A stretch of DNA of 64,000 bases from Hydrogenophaga sp. (GCA_018333605.1 JAGXSV010000082.1:23691-87690), one strand, 5' to 3'. Positions 46,810-55,557 are shown, counted from the stretch's first letter. Notes: generated by a model from the sequence alone, not told the origin. A program made the numbers and translations.

Positions 46810-47929
46810 CCCCGCGATCGGGCAGCCCCTGTGGCTGCTGGCCGAGCTCACCTACCAGTGCCCGCTGCACTGCGTGTTTTGCTACAACCCCACGCAGCAC
46901 GCCCGCGTCAAGAGCGAACTGAGCACCGAGCAGTGGGTGGACGTGATGCAGCAGGCCCGCAAGCTGGGCGCGGCGCAGCTCGGGTTTTCGGGTGGTGAAC
47001 CGCTGCTGCGCGACGACCTGGAAGAACTGGTGCAAGAAGCCCACCGCCTGGGGTATTACACCAACCTCATCACCTCCGGCGTGGGCCTCACGCCCACCCG
47101 TGCGCAAAAGCTCAAAGACGCCGGACTCGACCATGTGCAGCTCTCGTTCCAGGACTCCACCAAAGAGCTGAACGACTTCTTGAGCCACACCAAAACCTTT
47201 GAGCTCAAGCAGCGCGTGGCCAAGCTGATCAAGACGCACGACTGGCCGATGGTGATGAACTGTGTGCTGCACCGGCACAACCTGCCGCACGTGGGCAAGA
47301 TCATCGAGATGGCGGTGGCGCTGGAAGCTGAATACCTGGAACTCGCCAACACGCAGTATTACGGCTGGGCCTGGGTCAACCGGGACCACCTCATGCCCAC
47401 TCGCGAGGCGCTGCAAGAAGCCGAAGCCGTGGTGAACCGCTTTCGCGCCGAGCAGGAAGGCCAGACCGGACCCAAAACCCGCGTGCTGTTTGTCGTGCCC
47501 GACTACTTTGAAGAGCGGCCCAAAGCCTGCATGAACGGCTGGGGCTCGGTGTTCCTGTCCATCGCACCCGACGGTCTGGCCATGCCCTGCCACAACGCGC
47601 GCGACCTGCCCGGCCTGCAACTGCCCAATGTGAAAGACACGCCCATCGCGGAGATCTGGCAACGCAGCAACGCGTTCAACGCCTTCCGTGGCGACAGCTG
47701 GATGAAGGCGCCCTGCCGCACCTGCGATGAGCGCCACAAAGACTTTGGCGGCTGCCGCTGCCAGGCCTTTTTGATCACCGGCGACGCCACCGAGGCCGAC
47801 CCGGTGTGCAGCAAGTCACCGCACCACGAAAAGGTGGTGCAGCTGGTGATGCAGGCACCCACGCGACGCAGCATCCCTATCGTGTTCCGCAGCGACGACG
47901 AATCGCGCCTGCTGCATCCCTCGAACTGA
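46793..47929 (+). CDS. pqqE: Radical SAM enzyme PqqE
   Basis: 378 residues. It forms the Glu-Tyr carbon-carbon bond in PqqA. The radical SAM motif CPLHCVFC (CxxxCxxC) is near residue 23, and a SPASM domain follows with Cys motifs in ACMNGWGSVFL, CHNARDLPG, CRTCDERHKDFGGCRCQAF and DPVCSKSPHH. The start is GTG ([10 protein letters not shown]), 17 bases inside pqqD. The next gene begins two bases after its stop. Confidence 0.95.
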   Translation: MAGLTDPAIGQPLWLLAELTYQCPLHCVFCYNPTQHARVKSELSTEQWVDVMQQARKLGAAQLGFSGGEPLLRDDLEELVQEAHRLGYYTNLITSGVGLTPTRAQKLKDAGLDHVQLSFQDSTKELNDFLSHTKTFELKQRVAKLIKTHDWPMVMNCVLHRHNLPHVGKIIEMAVALEAEYLELANTQYYGWAWVNRDHLMPTREALQEAEAVVNRFRAEQEGQTGPKTRVLFVVPDYFEERPKACMNGWGSVFLSIAPDGLAMPCHNARDLPGLQLPNVKDTPIAEIWQRSNAFNAFRGDSWMKAPCRTCDERHKDFGGCRCQAFLITGDATEADPVCSKSPHHEKVVQLVMQAPTRRSIPIVFRSDDESRLLHPSN

Positions 47930-47931
47930 AC

Positions 47932-48711
47932 ATGCCCGCAACCACGCCCGCCAGCGCCCAACACCACCGCATGCTTGGCGCCGCGCTGGCCAGCCGCATT
48001 CCTGGCGCAAGCCTGCGCCCGATGGCGCTGGAGCGCATGGCGTACGGCCTGTTCCTGCTCTGGCTGGCTTACATGGGCCTGCTCGTGTTTGGCGCCTGGC
48101 TGCTGTGGCAAGCGGGCGCCTGGCACCGCCTGGTGCAAGCCGACCCCACGGGGCTCACGGTGGCCATCGTGCTGCTCTTTGCGGGCTGCTCGGCCTGGGC
48201 TGGACGGCGCGCCTGGGTGCTGGGCCAGCAGCGCCTGCTGCTGGACGCACAACTCGCAGCATCTTCTACTGCGCTACCCACCGGCTGGAGCGCTGAGTAC
48301 CACCAGGGCTGCACCCGGCCCGGCGCCGACCACACCATCTGGCTGCAGGTGCTGGGGGAGCGCGCCCACGGCCCACACGAAATGGCCTGGTGGCTCAACG
48401 GCATCCAGCTCAAGCTCGGGCTGCTGGGCAAGGTGATTGGCTTCTCCATCCTCGCTTTGCAACTTGGGCAAATGGACAGCTTCGACGCCAGCCAGTCGTC
48501 GCAATTGCTGAAGAACCTCACAGGCGGTCTGGGCATCGCGCTGCTCACCACCGTGACCGGCCTCACCGGCAACATCTTGCTCGGCCTGCAACTCATGCGG
48601 CTCGACCGCTTTGCCGATGCCCTCGTGGCCGACACGCTGTCCAACAGCCCCGCGCCCACGACCCACCCACCGCAGGAGTCCCCCGATGGCGATCGGTCGC
48701 TCGGCTCGTGA
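47932..48711 (+). CDS. MotA/ExbB/TolQ-like proton-channel protein fused onto the pqq operon
   Basis: 259 residues with about four transmembrane helices (near 36-60, 70-92, 160-178 and 195-220). The last part, GKVIGFSILALQLGQMDSF and LTGGLGIALLTTVTGLTGNILLGLQL, is the characteristic pair of helices of the MotA/TolQ/ExbB channel family. No TonB-dependent receptor is nearby. It starts two bases after pqqE and overlaps the downstream ExbD-like gene by 26 bases, so all are one operon. What it energises is unknown. Confidence 0.75.
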   Translation: MPATTPASAQHHRMLGAALASRIPGASLRPMALERMAYGLFLLWLAYMGLLVFGAWLLWQAGAWHRLVQADPTGLTVAIVLLFAGCSAWAGRRAWVLGQQRLLLDAQLAASSTALPTGWSAEYHQGCTRPGADHTIWLQVLGERAHGPHEMAWWLNGIQLKLGLLGKVIGFSILALQLGQMDSFDASQSSQLLKNLTGGLGIALLTTVTGLTGNILLGLQLMRLDRFADALVADTLSNSPAPTTHPPQESPDGDRSLGS

Positions 48712-49297
48712 CACCGAGACCGATCCGTTCTACGACATGTTGTTCAACATGTTGATCGCCTTCGTCTTCTGTTTTGTCATCGCCCTGCTCGCGTTCAACC
48801 CCAAAGCCCGCAAGGCTGGCGATGTGCCGGCCAAGGCCGAATTCATCGTCACCATCTCCTGGCCCGACAACAACCCCAACGATGTGGACGCCTGGGTGCT
48901 GGAGCCCGGCGGCAAAACCTTGTGGTTCCGCCAGCGCGACGCAGGCATGCTGCATCTGGACCGCGACGACCGCGGCGCCAAGAACAGCAGTGTCGTTGTC
49001 GACGGTCGCCTCATCGAGAGCACCGTGCGCCAGGAAATCGTCACACTGCGCGGTTTGGTTCCGGGCGAGTATGTGGTCAACGCCCACTACTACGAAAGCA
49101 ACGACAAAAGTCCCGTGGACGTCACCGCCACCATCATCAAGGTCAACCCCCAGGCGGAAATCGTCTTCACCGGCACACAGCGCCTTCCCTCACCGGGAGA
49201 CGAGCGCACCATGGTTCGTTTCTCCATTGACGACGCAGGCCGCGTGACCGACCTCAACACCCGGCCGCTCGAGATCGTCCAGCGCGCAGGCCTTTGA
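48686..49297 (+). CDS. ExbD/TolR-like protein with a DUF2135-like periplasmic domain
   Basis: 203 residues. A single membrane helix near residues 19-37 follows the pattern DPFYDMLFNMLIAFVF, where Asp17 corresponds to the proton-carrying Asp of TolR/ExbD. The periplasmic part (about 40-200) has NDVDAWVLEPGG and GEYVVNAHYYES, a beta-sandwich like that of YfaP/DUF2135 proteins and unlike normal ExbD. Ribosome site AGGAGTCCCCCG. With the previous gene it would form a stator-like pair using the proton gradient. Confidence 0.72.
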   Translation: MAIGRSARDTETDPFYDMLFNMLIAFVFCFVIALLAFNPKARKAGDVPAKAEFIVTISWPDNNPNDVDAWVLEPGGKTLWFRQRDAGMLHLDRDDRGAKNSSVVVDGRLIESTVRQEIVTLRGLVPGEYVVNAHYYESNDKSPVDVTATIIKVNPQAEIVFTGTQRLPSPGDERTMVRFSIDDAGRVTDLNTRPLEIVQRAGL

Positions 49298-49315
49298 CCC
49301 TGAAAAGCCCACCCC

Positions 49316-49840
49316 ATGATTCCTGCTGTTTCTTCCGAGCTGCTGTGGCTGGGGCTGGTGTACGCCCTGCTGGCTTTTTTGCTGCTGGTGCTGTGTCTGT
49401 CGACCCGCTGGCACTGGGGCGTCAAGCTGGCCATGGTGGTCATGGTGAGCGGTTTTTACCCCTTGGGGCAGCAGACCCTGAAGGGTCTCTCGGGATGGCC
49501 ATCCGAAGACCAACTCCCCGAGCGATTTCTGCTGCTCTCCGCTGTTTTTGATGAACCCAGCCCGGCGCGCGGCCATGCAGGTGCCATCCATATCTGGGTG
49601 CACCCCATGAAGGACAACCGGCCGGTGGAGATGCCCCGGGCTTTCCGCTTGCCCTACCAGAAAGACCTGCAAGGCATCTTGAACGATGGCCTGAAGAAAG
49701 CACGGGACGGCAACAGCCAGATGGGCTCCGTGGAGCCCGTGCGCGGTGCCCGCGGTTTGCCCTGGCTGCGCCCCGCAGGTAACGACCAGCTGCAGATCAA
49801 GCTCAGCGACCTGCCGCGTGCGCAGTTGCCCGAAAAATGA
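49316..49840 (+). CDS. Two-helix membrane protein of the pqq-linked cluster
   Basis: 174 residues: two N-terminal transmembrane helices (about 8-30 and 34-54), then a soluble domain (LPERFLLLSAVFDEPSPARGHAGAIHIWVHPM..., rich in Lys/Arg/Pro). I do not recognise the family. It follows the ExbD-like gene by 18 bases and overlaps the lipoprotein gene by four. It probably forms part of the same membrane complex. Confidence 0.62.
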   Translation: MIPAVSSELLWLGLVYALLAFLLLVLCLSTRWHWGVKLAMVVMVSGFYPLGQQTLKGLSGWPSEDQLPERFLLLSAVFDEPSPARGHAGAIHIWVHPMKDNRPVEMPRAFRLPYQKDLQGILNDGLKKARDGNSQMGSVEPVRGARGLPWLRPAGNDQLQIKLSDLPRAQLPEK

Positions 49841-50595
49841 AGGCAGCCCTTGCGCCGCCTGGCGTCTTCCCCCTGCCTCATTTTCAGCCTGAAGGGGGTC
49901 GCGTCTGCGGCCTCGCGCCAGTCTGGTTGGCGCTGGCCTTGCTTTCGGGGTGCGCCGACCCTGACAGGGGCAACGAATGGTTTCCGTTGCGTGAAGGCGA
50001 TGAGCAGACTCTGGCGGTCACCTACGCGATGGACGAGCCGCGCGAGGCCGAGCAATGGACGCTGCGCGTGCAGGCGCACGCCACCTTCCAGGAACAACCG
50101 GTGGCCGTGCGCCGCCACTCGGCTGGCATCAGCTACTTTCTGTTGGCAGACACCAAGGGGATCCGTCGGGTGGCGACGCAGTCGGACCTCGACAACGACC
50201 CCACCGCAGACGCCGAGCCGGTTTGGGTGCTTAAGGCACCGTACCAGGTGGGCACCGAATGGACCACCCCCACCGTGCCCTACCTGCTCCAGCGCAAAAA
50301 CGAGCACCCCCGCGACCTCAAATACACCCACAAGGCACAGATGATCTGGCGCATCGAGGCGGTGGACGATGTGGTGAAGCTTGCCGACGGCAGCACACTC
50401 AGCCCCTGCCTTCGCGTGAGGGGCGAGGCCCGCCTGAACCTCTACACCGACCCGGTGAACGGCTTCACCGACGTGCCACTGATCAGCCGCGAGTGGTATT
50501 GCAAAGGCCTGGGCCTGGTGAAACTGGAACGCGAAGAAAAAGTGCCCAGCGGCTTTTTGGTCGGCGGGCTGCTCCGCGCTGAATGGGCCAGGTAG
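49837..50595 (+). CDS. Predicted lipoprotein of the pqq-linked cluster
   Basis: 252 residues. A hydrophobic stretch ends in the lipobox LLSGC (VWLALALLSGC), so the mature protein starts at Cys39 and should be anchored in a membrane. The rest is beta-rich with no family recognised (NEWFPLREGDEQTLAV..., WYCKGLGLVKLEREEKV). The first 25-30 codons coincide with a REP-like repeat, so the N-terminal region ahead of the helix may be recent. It ends the plus-strand operon; the minus-strand genes converge on it. Confidence 0.66.
   Translation: MKAALAPPGVFPLPHFQPEGGRVCGLAPVWLALALLSGCADPDRGNEWFPLREGDEQTLAVTYAMDEPREAEQWTLRVQAHATFQEQPVAVRRHSAGISYFLLADTKGIRRVATQSDLDNDPTADAEPVWVLKAPYQVGTEWTTPTVPYLLQRKNEHPRDLKYTHKAQMIWRIEAVDDVVKLADGSTLSPCLRVRGEARLNLYTDPVNGFTDVPLISREWYCKGLGLVKLEREEKVPSGFLVGGLLRAEWAR
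49850..49918. repeat. REP-like element, copy B, inside the lipoprotein start
   Basis: CCCCC (49869-49873) and GGGGG (49894-49898) around a 20-base loop, followed by TCGCGTCTGCGGCCTCGCG, resembling the elements at 32811 and 61910 but with a larger loop. It supplies the lipoprotein's first codons. Confidence 0.45.
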
Positions 50596-50628
50596 TGCGG
50601 CCCAGCGAACGCGGCGGGCCATGACACG

Positions 50629-51468
50629 TCAGCGCCCCGTTGACTGAGCCCCCGCGGTCGAGGCCAACGCCGCCACCGCCGCCGGGTAATCTTGTGCAGC
50701 GGCGAGACGCAACCACGTGACACTTTGCGCCAGATCGCGTTCGCGGCCACGGCCGGTTCGGTGCATCACGGCGAGGGCATATTGCGCCTCTGCGTTGCCC
50801 GCCCTTGCAGCCTGCTCGAAGCGCCTGGCCGCTTCGGGCAAGCTGCGGTCGACTCCCCGACCGGCCTCGTACATCCAGGCCAAACGGGTCTGGGCGCGGC
50901 TATCGCCTCCCTCAGCAAGTTGGCGGTACAGCCCGGCAGCCTCTGCGTGCTGCCCGCTGGCGCTCAGCCATTCGGCACGCTGGTAGGGGCTCAGCTTCTC
51001 CGGGGGTTGGCCCAGCGTGGCCAGCGTGCTCAAGGCATCCTTGTCGCCGCCCTGGGCTGCGAGCGTGAGGTAAACACGGGCTTTTTCGACATCGCGCGGG
51101 AGCTGCACCCCTGCGCTGTACAGCATGCCCAGCCGGTATTGGGCCTTGAAATTGCCCGCTTGAGCGGCGCTGGTGTACAGCGCCTCGGCCTTGCGCATGT
51201 TGCGCGGCTCGCCCAGACCATCTTCGGCCAGGATGGCCAGGTTGAACAGCGCATCGCCGTTGCCTACCTCGGCCAAGGTTTCCCACACCTCGCGAGCAAA
51301 GGCGTAGTTGGCCATTTTGAACTCGGCATACGCTTTGTAGTTGCCCATGGCCGGGTTGCGCAACCAGTCGGCGCGGTCGCTGTCCTGCGCAATAGCGCCC
51401 GTTGTGGCGCTCGCCAGCAAGACCGCCAAGACCCAAGCCGGGAGCGTTGTGAACCGTGCAGGGAGCAT
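50629..51468 (-). CDS. Sel1-repeat (TPR-like) periplasmic protein
   Basis: About 279 residues. After a signal peptide (MLPARFTTLPAWVLAVLLASATTGAIA) come Sel1-type repeats, clearest as LFNLAILAEDGLGEPRNMRKAEALYTSAAQAG, AQYRLGMLYSAGVQLPRDVEKARVYL and AQYALAVMHRTGRGRERDLAQSVTWL. Such solenoids assemble other proteins. It is last in the alcohol dehydrogenase operon (dehydrogenase, cytochrome c, unknown, this gene), so it may act on quinoprotein assembly. The start at 51468 is chosen for the signal peptide. Confidence 0.75.
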   Translation of the reverse strand: MLPARFTTLPAWVLAVLLASATTGAIAQDSDRADWLRNPAMGNYKAYAEFKMANYAFAREVWETLAEVGNGDALFNLAILAEDGLGEPRNMRKAEALYTSAAQAGNFKAQYRLGMLYSAGVQLPRDVEKARVYLTLAAQGGDKDALSTLATLGQPPEKLSPYQRAEWLSASGQHAEAAGLYRQLAEGGDSRAQTRLAWMYEAGRGVDRSLPEAARRFEQAARAGNAEAQYALAVMHRTGRGRERDLAQSVTWLRLAAAQDYPAAVAALASTAGAQSTGR

Positions 51469-51502
51469 GAGGGGTACCGGTGAGATGGGGCGTGCTGCCG
51501 GA

Positions 51503-52069
51503 TCACTCGATCCGAAGCTCCTGCACCCAGCGCGCCCCGGGGGTGAAATCGTCGCGATCCATGGCGCCGAAAGGCGGCTGGTTGGGATTTTCCGGCGGCG
51601 CACCGATGCGGTTGAGATCCACCGCCTGCGGCGTACCGACCAGGCCCGCCGGTGTCAGGCTGAACCTGAAGATCATGCCGTTCCAGAGCTTGGCGCCAAA
51701 GTCAGCGGGTTGCTTGTAAAAGAACAGCAGGCTGTGCTCCAGCCAGGCGAAGTTGGCGGCGCTCACGGTTCCCGGCTGCGGGTAGGGGTAAGGCACGAAA
51801 CAGCTGATTTCCTGCGCGGCGGGCAGGCATTTGAATTCGCGCATGGAGAGAAAGTGATCCCGCATCACCGTGTGGTCCATCTGCACACGAAACGCCGATT
51901 GCCCACCATCAAGCGCTGTGAAAACGACCTTGCCAATCGGGGTTCGATTTCCGTCACGCGTCACGGCCACGAGGGATTTTTCGCCCTCGGGCAGCACCGG
52001 CTGTGCCGCGGCAGTGCTCAGCGAGAGCGCAGCGGCCAGCGCGATCAGTGTTGGGCCGTCATGACCCAT
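51503..52069 (-). CDS. Unknown periplasmic protein in the alcohol dehydrogenase operon
   Basis: 188 residues with a signal peptide (LIALAAALSLSTAAA). The mature part has strands and several aromatic patches (KSLVAVTRDGNRTPIGKVVFTALDGG; VPYPYPQPGTVSAANFAWLEHSLLFFYKQPADFGAKLWNGMIFRF) and ends WVQELRIE. Two Cys (FKCLPAAQEISCF) could form a disulfide. No family recognised. Its start overlaps the end of the cytochrome gene by 25 bases, so it is coupled to it. Confidence 0.65.
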   Translation of the reverse strand: MGHDGPTLIALAAALSLSTAAAQPVLPEGEKSLVAVTRDGNRTPIGKVVFTALDGGQSAFRVQMDHTVMRDHFLSMREFKCLPAAQEISCFVPYPYPQPGTVSAANFAWLEHSLLFFYKQPADFGAKLWNGMIFRFSLTPAGLVGTPQAVDLNRIGAPPENPNQPPFGAMDRDDFTPGARWVQELRIE

Positions 52070-52368
52070 TGGGCCAGGGTCTTGATGTCGGCAGGGCTCA
52101 TGCTTGGGTGAGCCGGCATCGGAATGCGGCCCCATTTACCCTTGCTGCCGTTCTGGATGGATTGGGCCAGCGAGGCCGCAGCGTCCTTGTCACCCTTGTA
52201 CTTTTCAGCGATGGCGCTGAAGGACGGGCCCACAATTTTTTCCTTGGCCGAGTGGCAGGACATACAGCCATTGTTCTTGGACAGTTCCACGGTTGCCGCT
52301 TCGTCCACCGCATGCGCGGCGCCCGCAGCGAGAAGCAAGCCGGCGGTGAAGATAGAGAAAGTACGCAT
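52045..52368 (-). CDS. Small monohaem cytochrome c (c551/c552 class)
   Basis: 107 residues with a signal peptide (MRTFSIFTAGLLLAAGAAHA). The haem c site is CMSCHS and the axial Met is probably in RIPMPAHPSMS. It lies directly after the alcohol dehydrogenase gene and so may take electrons from it, alongside or instead of PedF. Confidence 0.87.
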   Translation of the reverse strand: MRTFSIFTAGLLLAAGAAHAVDEAATVELSKNNGCMSCHSAKEKIVGPSFSAIAEKYKGDKDAAASLAQSIQNGSKGKWGRIPMPAHPSMSPADIKTLAQWVMTAQH

Positions 52369-52526
52369 ATCAAAAACACCAAAGAAAGAATGAAAAAGGA
52401 TGGGGGTCCTGTCGCTGCAAAAAATGCGAAGAGACCCCAAACCAGCCCGCACCAAGGATCCAGCCTGGCCGGTCCGAGGTGGGGCCCCCACTCAAGGGGA
52501 TGCCGCTGAGCGGCACAGACTGCCAA

Positions 52527-54245
52527 TCACTTCAGCAGTTTGAAGGTCCAGACGGAACCGCCCTGCTCGAGGAAGTTGACCTTCTTGGCCACCTCGCCAC
52601 CCCACAGCGGCACGGCGCCACCCCAGCCAGAAACCACGCTGATGTATTGCTCGCCGTCCTGCATCCAGGTCACCGGCGGTGCCACGATGCCGGAACCGGT
52701 CTGGAATTGCCAGACGATCTTGCCGGTCTTGGCATCTGCTGCCTTCAGGTACCCCTCGGGTGTGCCCCACAACACCAGATCACCCGCCGTCAACACGCCA
52801 CCCCAGAGCGGCGCCTCGTTCTTCACTTCCCATTCGACCTTGCCGGACTTGGGGTTGATCGCACGGAGTGAGCCGATGTAGTCGTCGTACAGCGGTTTGA
52901 TGGTGAAACCAGCGCCCAGGTAGGCGGCACCCTTCTTGTAGGTGACCGGCTCGTTCCAGATCTCCATGCCCCACTCGTTGGTCGGCACGTAGAACAGACC
53001 CGTCTTGGGGCTGTAAGCCATGGGCATCTGGTTTTTGCCACCCAGGAACGCGGGGGCTGCAAACACCGACGCACCCTTTTTGCCATCACCACCCGTGCCT
53101 GCCGGGTCACCTGGCCGGTTTTCTGGCACAAAGTTTGGACGCCCCGTCTTGAGGTCAATGCCGGTTGCCCAGGTGGTTTTGGTCACAAACGGGAAGGCGT
53201 TGACCAGCTTGCCGGTGGCGGCATCGTTCACATAGAAGTAGCCGTTGCGGTCAGCCTTGGCGCCCACGCGCTTGCCATCCATGTCAAAGGTGATGAACTC
53301 GTTGGTGCCGTCAAAATCCCACCCGTCGTTGGGCGTACCTTGGTAGTGCCACACGATCTTGCCCGTCTTGGGGTCGATCGCCACGGTCGACGCAGAGTAG
53401 AGGTTGTCACCCTTGCGCAGGTGGCTGTTCCAAGGACCGGGGTTGCCGGTGCCGAAATAGGCCAGACCGGTCTTGGGATCGTAGCTGCCACCCATCCAGG
53501 TGGCCGCACCGCCGGTTTTCCACATCTCGCCAGGCCATGTGGCGTTGGTGGTGCCGGAAATACCGTTTTCCTTGCCGTCTTTGAAACCCATGTGGCCTTC
53601 GACCACCGGGCGCACCCAAACCATCTTGCCGGTCTTGGGATCACGGGCTTCGACGCGACCGATCACACCGAACTCACCGCCAGAAACGCCCGTCATCAAC
53701 AAGCCTTCGGCAATCAGCGGTGCAGCGGTGTAGCTGTAGCCCGCGCTGTAGTCGTCGATGCGCTCACGCCACACCACACGGCCGGTCTCCTGGTCCAGCG
53801 CCACCAGCTGCGCGTCCAGCGTGCCGAAGATCACCAGGTTGTCGTACAGGGCAGCACCGCGGTTGATCACGTCGCAGCAGGGCATGATGCCTTCGGGCAA
53901 ACGGTGCTCGTACTTCCAGAGCTTCTTGCCGGTCTTGGAGTCGAGCGCAAAGATGCGCGAATACGACCCGGTGACAAACATCTTGCCTTTGTGAATCAGC
54001 GGCTGCGACTGTTGGCCGCGCTGCTTCTCACCGCCAAAAGACATCGACCAGGTGGGCACCAACCGGTTGATGTTGCGGGCGTTGATGTTGGTCAAAGGCG
54101 AGTGGCGCTGCAGCTGGGTGCCCAGACCATTGCTCAGCACGCTGTCGGTCGTCTTGGCATCGTCGGCGATCATGGCATCGGTCACCTGCGCACTGGCGTG
54201 GGCGGTGGCGGCCAGGATCAAAAGGCTCAGTAGCTTGCGTTTCAT
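52527..54245 (-). CDS. PQQ-dependent alcohol dehydrogenase with lanthanide signature
   Basis: 572 residues, quinoprotein eight-bladed propeller, periplasmic (signal [19 protein letters not shown]). The vicinal disulfide Cys123-Cys124 (IMPCCDV) stacks on PQQ. Predicted metal ligands are Glu191 (SGGEFGV) and Asn268 ([10 protein letters not shown]). The catalytic Asp310 is in GWDFDGTNE, and Asp312 two residues on is the extra ligand found in lanthanide-dependent enzymes (XoxF, PedH); calcium enzymes carry Ala or Ser there. GTGNPGPWN points to the ethanol-type (ExaA/PedH) branch rather than methanol dehydrogenase. It is first in its operon behind a strong sigma-54 promoter. Confidence 0.93.
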   Translation of the reverse strand: MKRKLLSLLILAATAHASAQVTDAMIADDAKTTDSVLSNGLGTQLQRHSPLTNINARNINRLVPTWSMSFGGEKQRGQQSQPLIHKGKMFVTGSYSRIFALDSKTGKKLWKYEHRLPEGIMPCCDVINRGAALYDNLVIFGTLDAQLVALDQETGRVVWRERIDDYSAGYSYTAAPLIAEGLLMTGVSGGEFGVIGRVEARDPKTGKMVWVRPVVEGHMGFKDGKENGISGTTNATWPGEMWKTGGAATWMGGSYDPKTGLAYFGTGNPGPWNSHLRKGDNLYSASTVAIDPKTGKIVWHYQGTPNDGWDFDGTNEFITFDMDGKRVGAKADRNGYFYVNDAATGKLVNAFPFVTKTTWATGIDLKTGRPNFVPENRPGDPAGTGGDGKKGASVFAAPAFLGGKNQMPMAYSPKTGLFYVPTNEWGMEIWNEPVTYKKGAAYLGAGFTIKPLYDDYIGSLRAINPKSGKVEWEVKNEAPLWGGVLTAGDLVLWGTPEGYLKAADAKTGKIVWQFQTGSGIVAPPVTWMQDGEQYISVVSGWGGAVPLWGGEVAKKVNFLEQGGSVWTFKLLK

Positions 54246-54354
54246 TGTGTTGTCTCCTGCTCATTCACGAGGTTGATGACTGAAGCCGAGCGCGATGCCC
54301 GGCCGGTGGCGAACTTCCCAGGCCTCCAGCTCCCAGGTTGCACACCCATATTGC

Positions 54355-54369
54355 GCAACATCTGTGCCA
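54355..54369 (-). promoter_or_regulatory. Sigma-54 promoter of the alcohol dehydrogenase operon
   Basis: Minus-strand TGGCACAGATGTTGC is a perfect -24/-12 element (TGGCAC-N5-TTGC). It lies 110 bases before the gene's ATG. Three GTGACAC motifs lie just upstream (54379, 54465, 54508). Confidence 0.85.
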
Positions 54370-54505
54370 GGCTTTCCGGTGACACCTTTGCCTGGAGACC
54401 GCGCCTTGAAACCGGGAGGACGGGCGCAATTGCCCCAGCCTGCACAGCTCTCAAGCTTCAATGGCGGTGACACTGCTCAAAAATGGCGCAGTGCCGGTGT
54501 ATCGC

Positions 54506-54542
54506 TTGTGACACCTGGCAGGTGCCCGCTGGCACGTCACAA
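54506..54542. promoter_or_regulatory. Inverted repeat upstream of the alcohol dehydrogenase promoter
   Basis: TTGTGAC (54506-54512) and GTCACAA (54536-54542) are exact complements 23 bases apart, with the first followed by ACCTGGCA. It lies about 140 bases above the sigma-54 promoter, a usual activator-site distance. The 319-base region 54246-54564 contains these sites and no gene. Confidence 0.5.
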
Positions 54543-54564
54543 CCAGGGGCAGCTGCCGTGCGGG

Positions 54565-55557
54565 TCAGCGCCCTGTCAAGGCCCGCTGCTCGAAGCCGGG
54601 GTACCACTGCGTCAGCGTTCGGTACAACTCCACAGGCTGCGCCGCCCAGCCTGCGAAACGTGGCGGAACTGGCAGTGCCAGCACCTCCAACAGGTCCAGG
54701 CCACCCTCCGCCTGCGTCTTCATGTGGGCGTTGAGCCAGTCGATCCAGTCGCGCGTCTGGGCAATGCCTCGACGGCCCTCGTGCACCGGCCCGTGGCTGG
54801 GTACAACCACGCGAAACCCGCCAGTGGCAAGCAGGCCTTCGAGACGGTTCAGACTGGCCTGCCAGGCTTCAAAGTCGGCATGCGGCGTGGTGGGCACACG
54901 GTCGGCAAACACCAGCCCACCGGCAAACACCACGCCGGTGCTGTGGTCGAGCAGCACAAGGTCATCTGCCGTGTGGCCCGACAGCCGGATCAGTTCCAAC
55001 CGGTGCTGCCCCAGCGTGCGCACCCCTGGCGCCAACGCTTGCGCCGCAGGCGCTGACTCGGTCTGCTTCATCCAGTCACCGCAAAGCCGGTAGAGGTTGT
55101 CGGCATAGGCGGCTCCCTCGGCCTGCATGCCGGCAATACTCCCGGGCAGCGCCTGCACAGGCCGGTTGGCCCAGGCCTGGTTACCGAAAAAATAGTCCGG
55201 ATGCAGGTTGAGGTTGAGCACCTGCACCACCGTTTCCTGGGTGGTGCGTTCAATCAGCTTTCGCTGCTGCTCGCCATACAAACGGGACGGCCCCGTATTG
55301 ACCACCACGACCCCGGCACCGGTGGCGATGAAGGCGGTGTTGATGATGTTGCAGCCATTTTGTCGGCTGAAGTCGTCCACCGCGCCTTCAATCACCCAGG
55401 TGCGTGGCGCGATCTGGCGCGCCTGCAGGTCGTAGTCGAGCTTGGCCATATCGGGCCTCGGCACGTGCGCCGGTGCTGCCGCCACCGCCTGCGCCTGCAG
55501 GGGTGGCACCACCAGCCAGGCTGCGGCGGCAAAACCCGCGAGCAACACGCCCTTCAT
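54565..55557 (-). CDS. SoxH-like quinoprotein-associated metallohydrolase (second copy)
   Basis: 330 residues with a signal peptide (MKGVLLAGFAAAAWLVVPPLQA). Metallo-beta-lactamase fold with altered ligands: NLHPDYFFGNQAW in place of HxHxDH, then SGHTADDLVLLD and VPSHGPVH. It belongs with the quinoprotein relay hydrolases; the copy at 42451 is more distant. It overlaps the SoxYZ-like gene upstream by four bases (ATGA), which supports action on the same carrier. Confidence 0.78.
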   Translation of the reverse strand: MKGVLLAGFAAAAWLVVPPLQAQAVAAAPAHVPRPDMAKLDYDLQARQIAPRTWVIEGAVDDFSRQNGCNIINTAFIATGAGVVVVNTGPSRLYGEQQRKLIERTTQETVVQVLNLNLHPDYFFGNQAWANRPVQALPGSIAGMQAEGAAYADNLYRLCGDWMKQTESAPAAQALAPGVRTLGQHRLELIRLSGHTADDLVLLDHSTGVVFAGGLVFADRVPTTPHADFEAWQASLNRLEGLLATGGFRVVVPSHGPVHEGRRGIAQTRDWIDWLNAHMKTQAEGGLDLLEVLALPVPPRFAGWAAQPVELYRTLTQWYPGFEQRALTGR

